Below are positions 1 through 12,834 of a DNA stretch of 64,000 bases, in pieces (within the stretch, counting starts at the first letter, position 1; each line of letters starts with the position of its first letter). The stretch is from Apium graveolens. Its lineage: Eukaryota; Streptophyta; Magnoliopsida; Apiales; Apiaceae. The notes beneath the pieces are model-generated. The model was given only the letters and a program-made list of their open reading frames with translations, ran no database searches and was not told where the DNA came from. The DNA lies in contig NC_133653.1 in assembly GCF_009905375.1 (NCBI RefSeq), positions 82,968,911 through 83,032,910 on the forward strand. Direction: 5' to 3'. The position numbers were made by a program, and so were the translations under genes.

Positions 1-1087
1 TGGTAGTTTCTCTCTTTTCATTCTTCAACCTCGTTAATGGTTTCTTCATCCCCAAATCAGAAATCTATTTTCTTTTTCTGATAACAATCATGTACTTGAA
101 TAAAAAGTATGCTTTACTACATATTGAATGTTTTTAATTATTTAATGCTTATGTAAAATAACCAATTGCACTAAAAGTATGCTTTTGTTTTTTTTCTGAT
201 AATGATTAGTGATCACTACATCACTACAACATGTGCCTTGTGGCTTGGACCAGTGCCTTGTGGAGTTGACCGTCTATGGATTAATATTTTACTGTACAGT
301 GATTATATATACAAGATACTAAACCAGAGTATATATCTTACCATTTATAAAAGAGTTATAGTATTCATGTAAACATACTTATACTTTTGTAGACGTATGT
401 ATGGTTCAGCTGATAGTAGATGCTGTGGTTTTAGCGTTCACTACTGTCTTGGCTTGCCATATGCCATATAGGCATCATCATGCTATTATCTCTGAACGTT
501 TTTTTGTTTCCTTGGAAATTTATAAAGCTCATAATTACAAAGATGTCCTCATTTTCCAGCTGCGTCCAACCTGTGCCCTGACAAAAAATTATCCACAATG
601 ATATGGTTCATACTGAACACCAACGCTTATATCCTCCCATATTTGGGTAAAAGAATCGCAATAGCGGAAATTAAAGATCCACTATGAACCAGCACAAATT
701 TAAGGATCATGCACACCAAATATCACCTACAAAAATTCTTATACCACAAATCTATGAAACTGCAAATCAGCAATATTCCTTTCCTTCTTATTTGGCCTAA
801 ACACAGCTATCTACTTGGTTTTAGTTAGAATTTTCATTATTGATTCACTAATCTTTTTCAGATTTGTGGTTTTAGGCTTGCAGCCATTTAGGCCGCATTT
901 TTGTTTGCTCAAATGTCATCTTTTATCCGGAGCACTCGACTTTCCACACCATGTTTACATATGAGGCTGCATTTGATTTATTAGCTTTCTTCTTCCTTTC
1001 TATAGCTTGTTTATCCAACTCAAGTGGCATATTATGGATGTAGGTTTCATAACATATATATTTTTTATGAATTTTATAATGTTGCAG
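1..1087. other. AT-rich noncoding region, possible intron/intergenic
   Basis: No convincing complete gene is seen. The stretch is AT-rich with short open frames only. Around 861-960 there is an open stretch after a pyrimidine-rich TTTTTCAG that could be an exon, but no product is recognised and no good donor follows it. Treat as intron or intergenic DNA next to the possible exon at 1088-1228. Confidence 0.3.
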
Positions 1088-1228
1088 TTATCTTACTCCC
1101 GTTCTCTTGATGCATTCCGATGTTAATCAGAAAGCTAATGTATTGTATTTAGTACATGCTACTGAAAGTTATCAGCTGGCCTCAAGATTTGGATCACTTG
1201 ATACAAAACCTTTTCATCTGGGACCTGG
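1088..1228 (+). other. possible exon of an unidentified host gene
   Basis: A 141-base open stretch is bounded by an acceptor-like TTGCAG and a donor-like G|GTAGGT. One frame reads 46 codons without a stop, and the composition looks coding beside its AT-rich surroundings. I do not recognise the product. Another exon-like stretch follows a TTTTCCAG at about 2291-2350. If real, this could be the only host gene sequence in the window, continuing to the left. It may equally be a pseudogene remnant or chance. Confidence 0.22.
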
Positions 1229-1291
1229 GTAGGTTTCAGCTATTCTCATTTTTCATGAGAATAATATAATTATGTATATAATGCTGCAACA

Positions 1292-1565
1292 TACTCCTTC
1301 TATCCCCTTTTACATGTCCATTTTCAAAATAAATTTTGTCTCTTTTTACATATTCCTTTACACTTTTAAAGCAAGTTTAAAGATAATTTTCCGAAATTAT
1401 CCCCATAGTTCAAACTTCCAAGGTTCGACTAATTTAAAACTTAGTTGGATTCTCACTTTTCAAGGTATTAATTAGGGGTTTCAAATGAAAAATTTATCCA
1501 AATAACAATTCCTTAATAAGTGTGTTTTTTTCAAAATGGACATGTAAAAGGGGACCAAGGGAGTA
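1292..1565. mobile_element. Stowaway-like MITE with 33-bp terminal inverted repeats
   Basis: The left end (1292-1324) and the reverse complement of the right end (1533-1565) match at about 28 of 33 positions. Both start TACTCC and share CCCCTTTTACATGTCCATTTT minus its last base. TA dinucleotides sit at both borders, as expected for a TA target duplication of the Tc1/mariner-derived Stowaway group. The 274-bp body has no coding capacity. Family assignment is from structure only. Confidence 0.7.
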
Positions 1566-2599
1566 TAGGTTTGTGAGATAATATTATTATCTTCTGTTCA
1601 TAAATAATTTATTTATTTATTTATGTACAGTTAAGTTGCAACATTTTACATTTACGGTATCTTCTGTTCACAAACAATTTATCTTTCAAAAACTGACGTC
1701 TTTTCATCCTTTGACTAGTACTTGCATTTTATCCCTCAACCCCGATGATACATATGTACATAAATATTAAATACATATTATTCATAGCATGCTCCTTATA
1801 ACTTATTTCATTTACCATGCTTCACCTTGTAACACACACTCTTAAAACCTAAGATGACAGGTTAGAGAGGAGAAGATGACGTGCACAAAATGTTACAAAC
1901 TCTTTATTTCTGATATGCTGGTAAAATTTTCGTTGCACATCTGTATTAGGAGGACAAATTTGGCCCTGTGTGTACTGGTTTAGTTTCTCTGTTGATTATG
2001 TATACCTTTGTATTGGGTGTACGTAAATGATATTTTGATATTTTGGGGGTTAACTTCTGTTGGATTTGGGTTGTGCCGAGATTATATTTTTAGTATGACT
2101 TATTGCTGCTTCTGCAAATTTAATTGTGCTAATATTAATTTTCATTCAGTATATTTTTGTGAAGCAAAGTTTTATTTGACAGGCTTCTGTTGCCTACCCT
2201 TGATTAATATAATTTGGTAGAGATGCAAATTTTATTGGCACTTTTAAGTTACCATGCATGCATTTTAGTGTTGGGGATTTTTCCAGCAGACCTTCGTGCA
2301 CGACCCTTCTGAGGATTCGGGATTAGCCAAATCTTGCATTTTAAGTTCTGTTATCCTAACTAATACAATATGGTTATTATTTTTTTGGGTAGTTTGTATG
2401 GTGCTGGAAACTAATTTATGATTTTCTAATTTGAAATACAAGAACATACATAAAATCATCATTCTGGAATTCTTAAGAAGCTTGCAAGCCTTGGTCAGGA
2501 AATGAAGCTGCAAATTGTTGAAGGAATATGAAGATGCAACTAATTTATACAATGGACTTTAGCACACAGATGACCATGACCTTCGAGATAATGTTGAAA
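1566..2599. other. AT-rich region without a supported gene
   Basis: I see no complete gene here. A short open stretch after TTTTCCAG (2291-2350) resembles an exon but is unidentified. Toward 2480-2560 there are coding-like fragments in several frames that may belong to the hAT relic downstream. Confidence 0.3.
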
Positions 2600-3190
2600 T
2601 AATGTTGTCAACTATGATTTTTTTTTTCTTACATCTTAAAAAAAATATAATGGGAATTAGTGATGGATTGTCACGCGCTTTAAAAAAAAGATCATGACAT
2701 TGTTAATACTATGCACTTAGTCAATGTCACAAAAACATATGCTAATAAATATGAGAAGAGATGGATGGGAATCATTTTTACAAGAAGTTACTTTGTTTTG
2801 TGAAAGTCATGATATTGATGTTGTTCACATGAGCTCAAGTTTTGTTGATCCTAGAAGAGTTTTGCGCAAGGTAAAAGTTTTGACAAATCTTCTTCACTAT
2901 CGGAATGACATGTTCATAGATATATTAGAAAGACAAGTTGAAGAATTGAATAATCGATTTGGTGAAATAGGTACTGAATTGCTTTTGGGTATGGCGTGTG
3001 TCTTGATCCACAAAACTTATTTTCTGCATTTGATAAGGAGAGAGATTGATAAACTTTGCAAGAAAGTATTCTTCTGAATTCTCTCTTGTTCATATCATGG
3101 AACTTGAATGGGCACTTCCAACCTACTTTCAAGATGTCAAAAATGATGAAAGATTTTCTAAGAATTGCAGGACTTGGTAAGAAAATGATT
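2600..3190 (+). pseudogene. hAT-superfamily transposase fragment (zinc finger MYM-type 1-like)
   Basis: The clearest piece is the 117-codon frame at 2724-3077, which matches the middle of plant hAT transposases annotated as zinc finger MYM-type protein 1-like: a GWES start, a FCESHDI block and an ELNNRFGEI block. The preceding bases (2640-2720) encode a GISDGLSRAL block in another frame. After 3000 the LDP and FDKERL blocks lie in a shifted frame, and 3060-3190 continues in a third. It is therefore a multiply frameshifted relic lacking the TTF/BED N-terminus and most of the C-terminal dimerisation domain. No terminal repeats were found around it. Confidence 0.6.
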
Positions 3191-3239
3191 GAGACACGAT
3201 GGGATAAACTTTCGAAGATAGAAGTAGGTAAAAAAGGAG

Positions 3240-4184
3240 TAGTATGAGTATGGTGGTATTCGGAATGGAAACACATTCGTGATACTAAGGTTGACACGTT
3301 TATTAAAAGGTTATAGAACGCTAACGAGCAAAAGTATAACCAGTATAATATTAGGAACGGAAGATAGTAACGATTACAAACTGGAAAAGAATGGGTATTG
3401 AGAAGCAAAAAGCTATAATGCTAGAAGTTATGATGAGAGTCTGTGCCATAGACTTGAAAGAATTTGGAATGGTCACTTAACACGGATTGAGTTTTCTCAC
3501 GATAATAGATCGTATGACAGTATCGAGATGTCGCCTTATGAGATCCTTGAGGGAAGACAATGTCGATCTCCCTTATGTTAGGATGAAGTTGTAGAGCGCA
3601 AGATGCTCAGACCCGCAGTAGTCCAAAGGACCAAGGATATAATAGATCTAATCAGAGGACGGCTGGTAGTAGCCCAAGATGGACATACGAAGTATATTGA
3701 TTTGACACGAAAGGACAAATAATAGGAAGTAGGGGACCTAGTGCTATTATAGGTATTCCCTTTGAAAGGATGGATGTGGTTCGAAAAGAAAGGAAAGCTA
3801 AGCCCATGAATTGTTGGACCCTTTGAGATACTAAGACGGATTGGGAAGTTAGCTTACGAGCTAGCCTTACCCCCGAACCTATAACAAGTTCATAATGTGT
3901 TCCATGTGTCAATGCTAAGGAAGTATCATCGGGATGCCAGACACATAGTGGAGTACGAGCAGGTGGATATGCAACCAGATCTGACTTACGTGGAGAAACC
4001 AGTAAAGATTATGGATAAGAAGGAGCAGGTGCTTCGGAACAAAGTGATCAAGCTAGTCAGAGTGCTATGGCAGAATCATAATATGGAAGAATCAACTTGG
4101 GAACTAGAAAGCGCAATGCTAGAAAAGTACCCCCATTTGTTTTCTATCTGATTCCGGGACGGAATCCTTTTAAGGAGGGGAGAC
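3240..4184 (+). pseudogene. Ty3/gypsy chromovirus pol 3' end: integrase C-terminus and chromodomain
   Basis: Translated pieces in several frames match the end of Tekay-like chromoviral integrase: a SPYEILEGRQCRSPL block near 3530-3580, an [12 protein letters not shown] block at 3894-3930 and a terminal chromodomain-like segment (3960-4145) with the core VRVLWQNHNMEESTWELE. The last 84 codons (3897-4151) are open. The upstream part has many stops. A purine-rich tract (TAAGGAGGGGAGAC) lies just before the LTR start at 4185, giving the normal order pol, PPT, 3' LTR. The same C-terminal block is better preserved in element A (54190-54480). Confidence 0.75.
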
Positions 4185-6361
4185 TGTAATAACCCCAAAA
4201 ATTTTGAACTTTTTGTAACCCTTATGAATAGTGATTTTGCTGATTATGCTGAATAAGAAATCTTTTCATTCCACACTTTATAGGGGTTCCTTTATTGTTA
4301 TTCCGAGATCTTATTAGTACTCTATATGATATATAAGTGTATGTAAAGATCATCAGAATCCAAATTCGAACACTTTGATTTTTCCCGAAAATCCACCAGA
4401 TACCGAAAGAATTGAGTATAAGGTAACAGGATAAAAAGGATTAAAATTCAAGGATTATAAGAGAGGATCATAAAAGGAATATAATGTATTGAGAACGGTT
4501 AAGGGAACCCAAGTAATAAGATCCCGGGTATGATCCCTCAAACGATAAACGAAAATGAAAGTTAAGCGAACCGTATAACAGATCAGCGATCATTAGCCAA
4601 GTAATTAGGAGTTAATCAAAGAGGTTAGTGATGATGATGTCATCACACCAACAAGAAGAACACAAGTGTGGGAAGATGACATAAGAGTATGACATAAGCA
4701 TGACATAATGGGAAGGAATTGTTGGTTGATTATAAGCCACACAAATTTTACCATGGTAAAAGGTTAATTAACAACAAAAACAAAGCAACCAAGCCAAAAA
4801 AATCAAAAACACAAAACACAAGTTAACTTTCACTTTCAAGAACATCAAGCTCTCGGCCTTCCTTCCATTTCAAGGAGAAAAAAATCCAAAACCAAGATCC
4901 AAGCTTTGTTAAATCATGAGGTAATTATCCAAGGTTCCTTATACATAGATATAGATATCCTATGAATCTAAGCTTCCAATTCCTTCACAATCTCTTCCAA
5001 TAATTCATGGAAGAAGAGAGTGAATAGTTTTTTTCAAGAACTTGAAATTTTGATCTTGTGTTTTTGTTTAGATAAAGCTTTAGTAAGGATTTTCCAAGGT
5101 TGTTTCAAGCTCATTACTTACTCCTACTCACAAGGAAGGTATAATCTCTTAACCTAGCATTATTATTGAATGTTAAGAGCTTATTATGAGTAGTATAGTT
5201 CATGAGAGGCATGATTATTGTGTATTTAGAGATTGGTTGGTTTTGTGATGTTTTTGGAGTTGTAAATCTTGATTATTAGTTAATGAACTTAAGTAAGCTT
5301 TTAGTTCTTGATTGAGAAGTAGTATAAATTGGAAATCTTGAGATGTTGGGGCTGTTGTAGTAGTGTATGGATGGAGTTTGGTTATACTAATGATTGTGGG
5401 TTGATTGTGGATTGATTTGGAGTAGTATAAAATTTGGTAATCGCGTAAACATAGCCTTCGTAATGCCCGATTTACTATAGACTGTTTTTGTTCTTAACAT
5501 CAGGACCCGTGAACTCACTGTTAGGTTTTGACCATTGCCATTATTAGATATTTCATGTTACGAGCTTCGTTTTGATATGTGGTTCGCTTGAATCCGACGT
5601 ACGGTTTAGGAGAAATGACCGTTTTAAGTAACGGCGTTTCGCGACCGAACCATTACCCCTCGCCTTACTTTGAAACCTTGGTTAAGGCCCTTAAATGACT
5701 AATTGGAGTATGACACAATTATGTAAAGTGGATTAGGCAATTGGTAGGGTACTCGTGAAAGAATCGCCTTAAAATTCTTAATGGTTAAATTATTAAAAAT
5801 GGTGGAGCCGAGGGTACTCGAGCGACTTAAGTGAATCATTAAGCGCAAAAGCGAACGTTAGGGTTCAATAGGTTAAAGTCTAGTTTCTTAAGCGACCGGG
5901 GTTTAATTCTGACTTATGTTGTTGTTCATAGGTTATCGGACCCACTCTAAGCTTAAGTCTATCCGGGAGCACTCAGGCAAGTTTTCTACCCGTTATACTG
6001 TTGTTGTGATGTAAATATATGTATATGCATTATCTTGTGATAAGTGCATGATTGTTATTAGTAAATCTTGCGATATATTGGAGCATGTGATATGGTATAT
6101 ACGCATGTCTATTTCGTAATCTTGATATCTAATTATTGATTCAATTGCTTATAAGTTTCATAATACCTATGCTAGAGATAAGCAGTAGTTGCGTATACCC
6201 TTAGTATAGGGGACCCAAAGGTGAACATTTTCTAAACCGGGAGTCGATGTTCCCGAGTATATTATATATATATATTTATATATATATAGATATAGTTTTC
6301 AAAACTATTAATCGAATAAGGTTTGTTCGCTAACTTTATTTTTATTAATAAATATTATTTG

Positions 6362-6600
6362 GAATATTCATTCGAGGACTGATGACTCTGTTTATTCTAT
6401 TTAATGAATATTGCTTTGAATATTCATTTGAGGATTTATGACTCTGTTTATTCTATTTAATGAATATAACTTTGAATATTCATTCGAGGACTTATGACTC
6501 TGTTTATTCTATTTAATGAATATTTATTTAATGAATATTATTTTGAATATTCATTCGAGGACTTATGACTCCGATTATTTACTAAATAAAATTCTTTATT
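6362..6600. repeat. tandem repeat, 56-bp unit, about 3.5 copies
   Basis: The motif GAATATTCATTCGAGGACTT recurs with starts at 6362, 6418, 6474 and 6545. The first three spacings are 56 bp. The last is 71 bp because a 15-bp TATTTATTTAATGAA segment is duplicated. It lies inside the long gypsy LTR. Confidence 0.85.
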
Positions 6601-7084
6601 TTATTAAAGAATAATGTTTCGATAATCAAACTTATTTTTGATTATTCAAATAAAGATAGTACTTTCGTATTAGTATATCTTTGGTTATTTAATATTCATT
6701 TCAAGTATGAGTTTTAAAACTTCTACTTCAAATTATTTATATAGAGATTATCCTTATGGGAATATTATTTAAATAATAATATTCAGATATTTTCTAATAT
6801 ATTGGGACTGATTTATTTTATTAAATCAGCATTACTCCAAACATTCTTAAAAGTGTTTTCGAGTCTTCAAAATGATTTTAAAAGTTAGAGCGGATCCCAA
6901 AACTCATTTTTATATTTAAGATCTTCCTTTAAAAGGGGATTTAAATACTCGCTTAAAACCTGAGGGATCCGGCTCTGTGGTGTATTTATATTCGCAACAA
7001 GGTTGCTGTTTTGATAAATGAATTGATTACTTACCCAACGTTCGGGAAGTAAGTCCATCTATTGAGTCGGCATAAGCAACATGG

Positions 7085-7172
7085 GCTCAGTGGGCGTCCA
7101 TGAAAGTGTAAGTGGCTCAGTGGGAGTCCATCAAATGCGTAAGTGGCTGAGTGGCAGTCCAGCATAAGGTCC
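7085..7172. repeat. short tandem repeat, about 30-bp unit, 3 copies
   Basis: Three diverged copies of a unit containing GGCTCAGTGGGAGTCCAT follow each other. The second and third begin GTAAGTGGCT. They lie within the decayed LTR. Confidence 0.7.
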
Positions 7173-8249
7173 TATTACGGCCAGGATGATGTCCAGTGGG
7201 GAATTCGTCCATCTACTAGTAGAAAATGTTACTTATTGGTATCTTTGCCTGATCAGCAATATATCAGGTTTATGCCAAGGTTTTCTCCTTTCCAAGTTCA
7301 TTGGATATTACAACTCTGTTTAAGGTTTTCAAGGAGTGTATGAAATGTATATATATATATAGGTGTATATATATATCGGGACTTAATGAAGTATCTCGTA
7401 ACTTAATTATTTATAATGATATTTGAAGGATTGAATCTATTCAAATCTTATCTTGTAGTCTCATCTATGTGATGAACTTTTGAAACGGATTATACCTTGA
7501 ACGGTGGTAGTTCAAGTAGTATTCGGAAAAGATATAAGTATATTTGAGTATCTTGTAACTTCATCTTTTAAACTTATATCTAGTAAATGATTATCTTGTG
7601 CATGTCAAAGATTTTCAGAAAAACGTTGAGACAAGGTTAGATATATGAGATCACCTTGCAACGATATTTTTATACAGTTATAAACTGGAACTCTTTATAT
7701 ATGATACATGTCAGAGGATTTCAAAGATTGTGAAAAGTATATATGTATATATATACTGAATATTTTGCGACTTGGTCGTGTTAAGATATCAGCTTGGTTC
7801 ATTTCTTCTTGACCAAGACTTTCATGAGTACTATGAGAATGCTCATATATTGTTAATTATTATACATATTATTTAGTTGATCCATGAACATTCATTCATA
7901 GATTATGATCTTCTTGTTCGACTCAGAGCTATTTATACTTTATTTCAACTATCCGAGGAATTTTTAATAAATTTTCCTTAATTAATCGACGAATATTTAT
8001 AATAAATATCTTCATTTGATTCTTCTTTCATACTTACTCTTCTCAGTCAAGATTTTAAATATTTAACAAATTGTTAAAAATATGGATGATCTAATATCCA
8101 TAGATTCCTCGAGAATCCTTTTCTTCTATTCGGGATGAAATTGTATATTGAACTTTAAATCATAGTAAGGGTATCAATTTGATATTGGTATTCCGAATTC
8201 AATTCTATTTGAGAATCTGATAAAGTATGTGAACGAGGGCACCTCTGAG

Positions 8250-10408
8250 TGTACCGTTTTATTGGCAAGAAATATTTGATGAGAGGCTATCGATTGTTCC
8301 GATGCCAAGACCACTCAATTAAGAGTTATAATTGTCTTTCTCAGTCCAAATTTGAAAACTCTTTATTTCAGAATCGACATTCAGGTAGCCACAAATTTCT
8401 TCAGTGGTTACGATGTTGAGATTTTTACGAACAAACTGAAATATGCTTAGTTGCATATGTTCTTATGAATAATGTCCTAACTAGTCGAAATTTTAATTAA
8501 TATAATAGAACCCTAGCTAATCGTTCTAGCCAGTTGCTATATGGCAAACCAATTGAGCTGGCCATTTTCTTAGCCAGTTGATAAAACATGTTGATGGGTA
8601 AAATTATGTGACGAGGGAATAATACATTAAGAACATATCGTACGAATGTTTAATATGATTGAATAAGGACAATATGAAAGATACTAATGTGATTAGTGAA
8701 AGTATGCTCACACAAAACTTTTATCAGAATGAGTACTTAATAACGATCAAGCGTGTATGAATTCGAAGAATATGGTTTTCAAATAGTGAAGGTAAGATTA
8801 GTAACAACCCCGTGTTAGCAGTACTAGACTATATAAAAAAAGAGGATTTTGTGTGAAGTATAACAATACGTCTATGCAGCTTAAGGACCGTGACATAAGG
8901 CGTCCAAATAATGATCTAGAATAATCGCGATAAGGTTTGCACTGAAAGGAACAAAGAGTTTAAATTATGAGGAAAATTTGGAAAATTTATATATATATAT
9001 ATATATATTTCGAAGTGTATACTTACAGTGAACACGAGGTAGATGCTTTACCCAAATTGATCAAGGGCTATGATTGAGAAATCTATTATCATCAAGGAAA
9101 GGTCAATGTGGTGGCCGACACTTTAAGTAGGAAAAGATATATTGAGGATGAAAAATTTTAGAACAACCGATGAGAAGGATCGCACGAATGAAATTTAAAG
9201 TTGAGACAATGTGAAGAGAACCCTTTACTACGTAACAATAAGACTTAAAGATGCCTAAAAATGTAAGAGGATATAATCATGATCGAATATGAAAGGGATG
9301 TCATTGAGTAGGCAAGTAAGTACTCGACATGGTCGAAAATGAAAATGGGATATGAGGATTAAAATTTTGGTGATTGCGACTTGTAAACGACCCGAATAGG
9401 AGTAAGAGTTTATTATAATACAAACTGTGAAGGAGGATTATCAGAACTAATTAAGCCATCATGCTATTTCGGGATTTTGAGTTACAGGTTAAATAAGACC
9501 GCTTATGGTATTATGCAAACGATAGGTCTCCACCCAACGAAATTGTAATAAATACGGAAGAGATAATGGGTGAAAGAAAGACCTCGTGGCAATTGTGCCA
9601 GGCAAGAACCCAAGATTTAATTTCACAAATGGATTATTTTCCAAAGTATTTTGATGAAAAAGAAGAACAGAGGCATGACTTAAAGTTCTCAAATCGACCA
9701 GAAGGGAAAGAGAGCTATCCAGACCATTGAATATACGTCTAGCGGCCTGCCTTTTATTTGGAACAGTTAGGAGAATTGCCTATCATTGATGGAAAATTTA
9801 TGTAGATATACTTACCACGCTAGCATAAGAAAAGTAACCGCTGATATCCCTTACGAAGGATAACATGGAAGAATGAAGGATGTCATTGTTAGAGCTGACA
9901 AAAGGCAAAGAAGACCGTACACGCCCTTTAAAGGCCACCGGTAGTAGCTCCCTAATAAACGCGAATACGTCTAAAGCGCTAGCGAGAATAACGAATACGA
10001 CCCGGAAGGTATCGTAGTACTATAAATATTATACAAGAAATGATTAAAGAAGCCTGGTAGATAACGGAAGCTGAGCGTTCCAAGATTCTAAAACATATCA
10101 ATCAATTGCATACAGAATGGTGCATCCTTCGAGATGGCAATGGGACCACGATGTGTCTTACATGACCGCAAGAGGAAATGTTAAACCTGACACCAAGCAG
10201 GCAACGAAAAACGAGCGTGTAGGACAGTAATCAGAAATTCTTATATAAGCAATCGACATAGATAATATATCAGAATGAGCAAACATTGAGGAATGAGACT
10301 TCAACGCGAGTAAGAGCGCGTAAAAGGAACTCAAAAGCAGAAGAACCATTTAAATAATGGAAGACATGATAATAGTACACGCTGTAGGTTTTTAAAGGAA
10401 GACAATAT
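8250..10408 (+). pseudogene. heavily decayed Ty3/gypsy pol relic
   Basis: No long frame survives, but scattered blocks place it as plus-strand gypsy pol: a YHQGKVNVVADTLSRK block (RNase H end) at about 9090-9140, and near 10125-10165 a piece resembling the W-K-WDH segment at the start of the integrase core. The order RNase H then integrase is as in chromoviruses. It is ended by copia element B at about 10409, so the rest of this integrase probably lies beyond B, outside the window. An AT dinucleotide run sits at 8986-9008. Confidence 0.5.
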
Positions 10409-11592
10409 TGGGACAACGGGATCTCGGCCCTGCGTTTTACGATATGAATTTTTCTATAGAGAGTTCGAACAGAACGCTAACCTTAATCGCTACGGCGCAA
10501 GAGATTCAAATCCACGTCTTCTCCTGTATTCCTCGATTCTTCTTGGTCAAAGTGTGGGCTTCGATCTCCCAAGGTTTACCTCTCCTGATAGCTCTGAAAA
10601 CCCAAAACCCTAGCTGGCTCCTTGAGAAAAATGTTTGCCTCTCTCAAACCCTAGGATGTTATTTTCAGTGTTATCGCGCACATATGCACGCACGTCACCC
10701 ACACCTTCGGTTTCAGGAGAATAAGAATATTTATAGGCTACAGTAGGGATCATGGATAATTAGGTCGGGCCTCCCAATGACATTCTGGGCCAAGCCCAAT
10801 GTCATTAAACATTAATTTAATCCACTAAAGAATTAATATTTGCACTACCTTTCCTAATTCCTTAAATTAAATATTTAATTCAGCTCTCATATTATTTGCT
10901 TATTAAATTCCCCATTTTAAGATATCGCATGTCCATTAATTAAATTAATTTCTGACAATCAATTTAATAAATATCTTATATCCTTGATCATCCACTCAAC
11001 CTTATAATTATGCAAGAACAAATCTACCTGCAGGACTAAAACACAATTATCTTTATGAGCTTTCAAGAGGACATCATCACCCAAAACTATTCTTCAGACA
11101 TGGTTTCCTTTTATAGTCAATATCCCACTCTGTATATAATGTCATTGCCCAATACATAAATTCGCAATTTAAAATAAATTACTTAATGTATGAATCAAGG
11201 CATGTGCATCAAATACAAGTATCAATCACTATATCCGAATTAAGAACCTAAGCAATAATAATATCGTAGAATCTTAGTTCTTCTTTATTGTCAGAATAAA
11301 AGAACTATTATACTATTTTGATCATGTTCAATATGCACAAGTATTATTCAATAGTCAAGATAAACTATTTCCAAATAATACTTCAGTCGTTCCAGTGGTT
11401 TGTCTAACACCACTTAAACTGTGAACCTTTTACTATATTATATAAGGTATCTAACAATCTAATCTTCTGCTATTCTATTTGATACTAGATTGTCTATAAT
11501 ATATAATATACAGTCATTGTGAAAACATGCATTCAAGATTCTCAAAAGATTATTATATACTTCAAACGAATAGTTCAGTATATACCCTAACA
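10409..11592 (-). repeat. 3' LTR of copia element B (minus strand)
   Basis: On the minus strand the LTR begins TGTTAGGGTATATAC (right border 11592), directly after the polypurine tract GTATAAGTGGGAGA. The left border at 10409 (TGGGACAACG on the plus strand) is inferred from the TG...CA rule and the change from gypsy relic to new sequence. The probable 5-bp duplicate to its left is AATAT. The partner LTR is not in the window. The weak ORF at 10408-10746 lies within this LTR and is not considered a gene. Confidence 0.65.
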
Positions 11593-11599
11593 ATCTCCC

Positions 11600-12834
11600 A
11601 CTTATACTTAAGCTATTCTTTGAGTATATCAGTGTTTATTACAATCAATCCACCACCAACTATATAACTATGTGACCAAGTGTCTGACTCCTATCGCTTC
11701 CACGTGCTCCTAAAAAGCCTTAGCCGGTAAGCTCTTCGTGAAAGGATCTGCCCGGTGATCCTTTGACGCTATATCAGCCACAACAATATCTCCTCGCTTA
11801 ACGAACTGCCGTATGATGTGATACTTACGCTCTATGTGTTTTGCTACCTTATGAGCCCGTGGTTCCTTGGTATTCACCACTGCACCAGTATTATCACAAT
11901 AAATCGTGATTTACTGTGGCAAATTAGGAACTACATCCAAATCCAGCCGGAAGTTTCAGAACCATATAGCCTCTTTGGTTGCCTCACTGGCTGCCATATA
12001 CTCGGCTTCCATGGTTGAGTCTGCAATACATTTCTGCTTCACACGCCTCTATATTACGGCTCCACCTCCCAAGGTAAAAACACGTCCTGAGGTGGACTTT
12101 CTCTTATCCTTATCTGTCTGGAAATCTGAATCGGTATATCCCAGAGGCAACAAATCTGAGGACCTGTAAATTAACATATACTCCTTAGTCCTACGCAAGT
12201 ACTTGAGTATTATTTTTACTGCACTCCAATGTTCCTGTCCTGGGTTAGACTGGTATCTGCTAACCATGCCCACGGCAAAGCAGATTGTCAAGCCTCGTAC
12301 ATAACATCACATACATTAGGCTTCCACATATCGAAGTATGAGGAACTGCCTTCATGTTCTCTATCTCCTTAGGTGTCGAAGGACACTGACTCTTTGATAG
12401 AGAAACTCTATTTCTGAAAGGTAAATTACCCTTCTTGGAGTCTTACATGTTAAAACAAGCTAATACGTCATCTATGTAGGGATCTTGAGATAAAGCCAAC
12501 ATCCTTTTCTTGCGATCCCTTATTACTTTGATCCCAAGGATGTATGCCACTTCACCTAAGTCCTTCATTTCGAATTATTTGAAAAACCAAGCCTTTATTG
12601 AAGACAACATTTTAACATTGTTCCCAATGAGCAAAATGTCATCAATATATCGCACTAGAAAAACCACTGTATTTCCCTCACATCTCTTATACACGCATGT
12701 TTCGCTTAAACTTTGATCAAACCCATACGACTGGGCTGCCTGATCAAAATGAATATTCTAATACCTAGAAGCTTGTTTAAGTCCATAAATAGACTTCTTA
12801 AGCTTACATACAAGATGCTCTTAGCCTTTTTTAA
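11600..12834 (-). pseudogene. copia element B: reverse transcriptase C-terminal part and RNase H
   Basis: Read on the minus strand, fragments give the catalytic RYIDDILLIGNN block (about 12620-12660), an RNase H segment at 12049-12291 with GYTDSDF and STSGRVF blocks, and near 11705-11830 the terminal TKHIERKYH and ADPFTKSLPAKAF-type blocks of copia RNase H. At least three frame changes and several stops separate the pieces. The order RT, RNase H, PPT, LTR is normal for a Ty1/copia 3' end. Confidence 0.8.

Larger units (their letters stand above)
4185..8200 (+). repeat. long, decayed gypsy LTR (right border unresolved)
   Basis: It begins TGTAATAACCCC immediately after a polypurine tract and chromoviral pol, as a 3' LTR should. 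The body is AT-rich, has no coding content and contains two small tandem arrays (6362-6600 and 7085-7172). Its content resembles the >3 kb LTRs of elements A and C2 in character. No terminal CA followed by a PBS was found near 8.2 kb, although decayed pol of the same orientation lies to the right. The right end is an estimate, and the LTR may be shared by two copies or fused to the relic by deletion. Confidence 0.5.

Noticed and set aside
401..601. 66-codon ORF near the left edge
   Set aside because: Composition and translation look random; no motif or splice context.
2914..3408. 164-codon minus-strand ORF
   Set aside because: Shadow of the hAT transposase and gypsy sequence on the plus strand.
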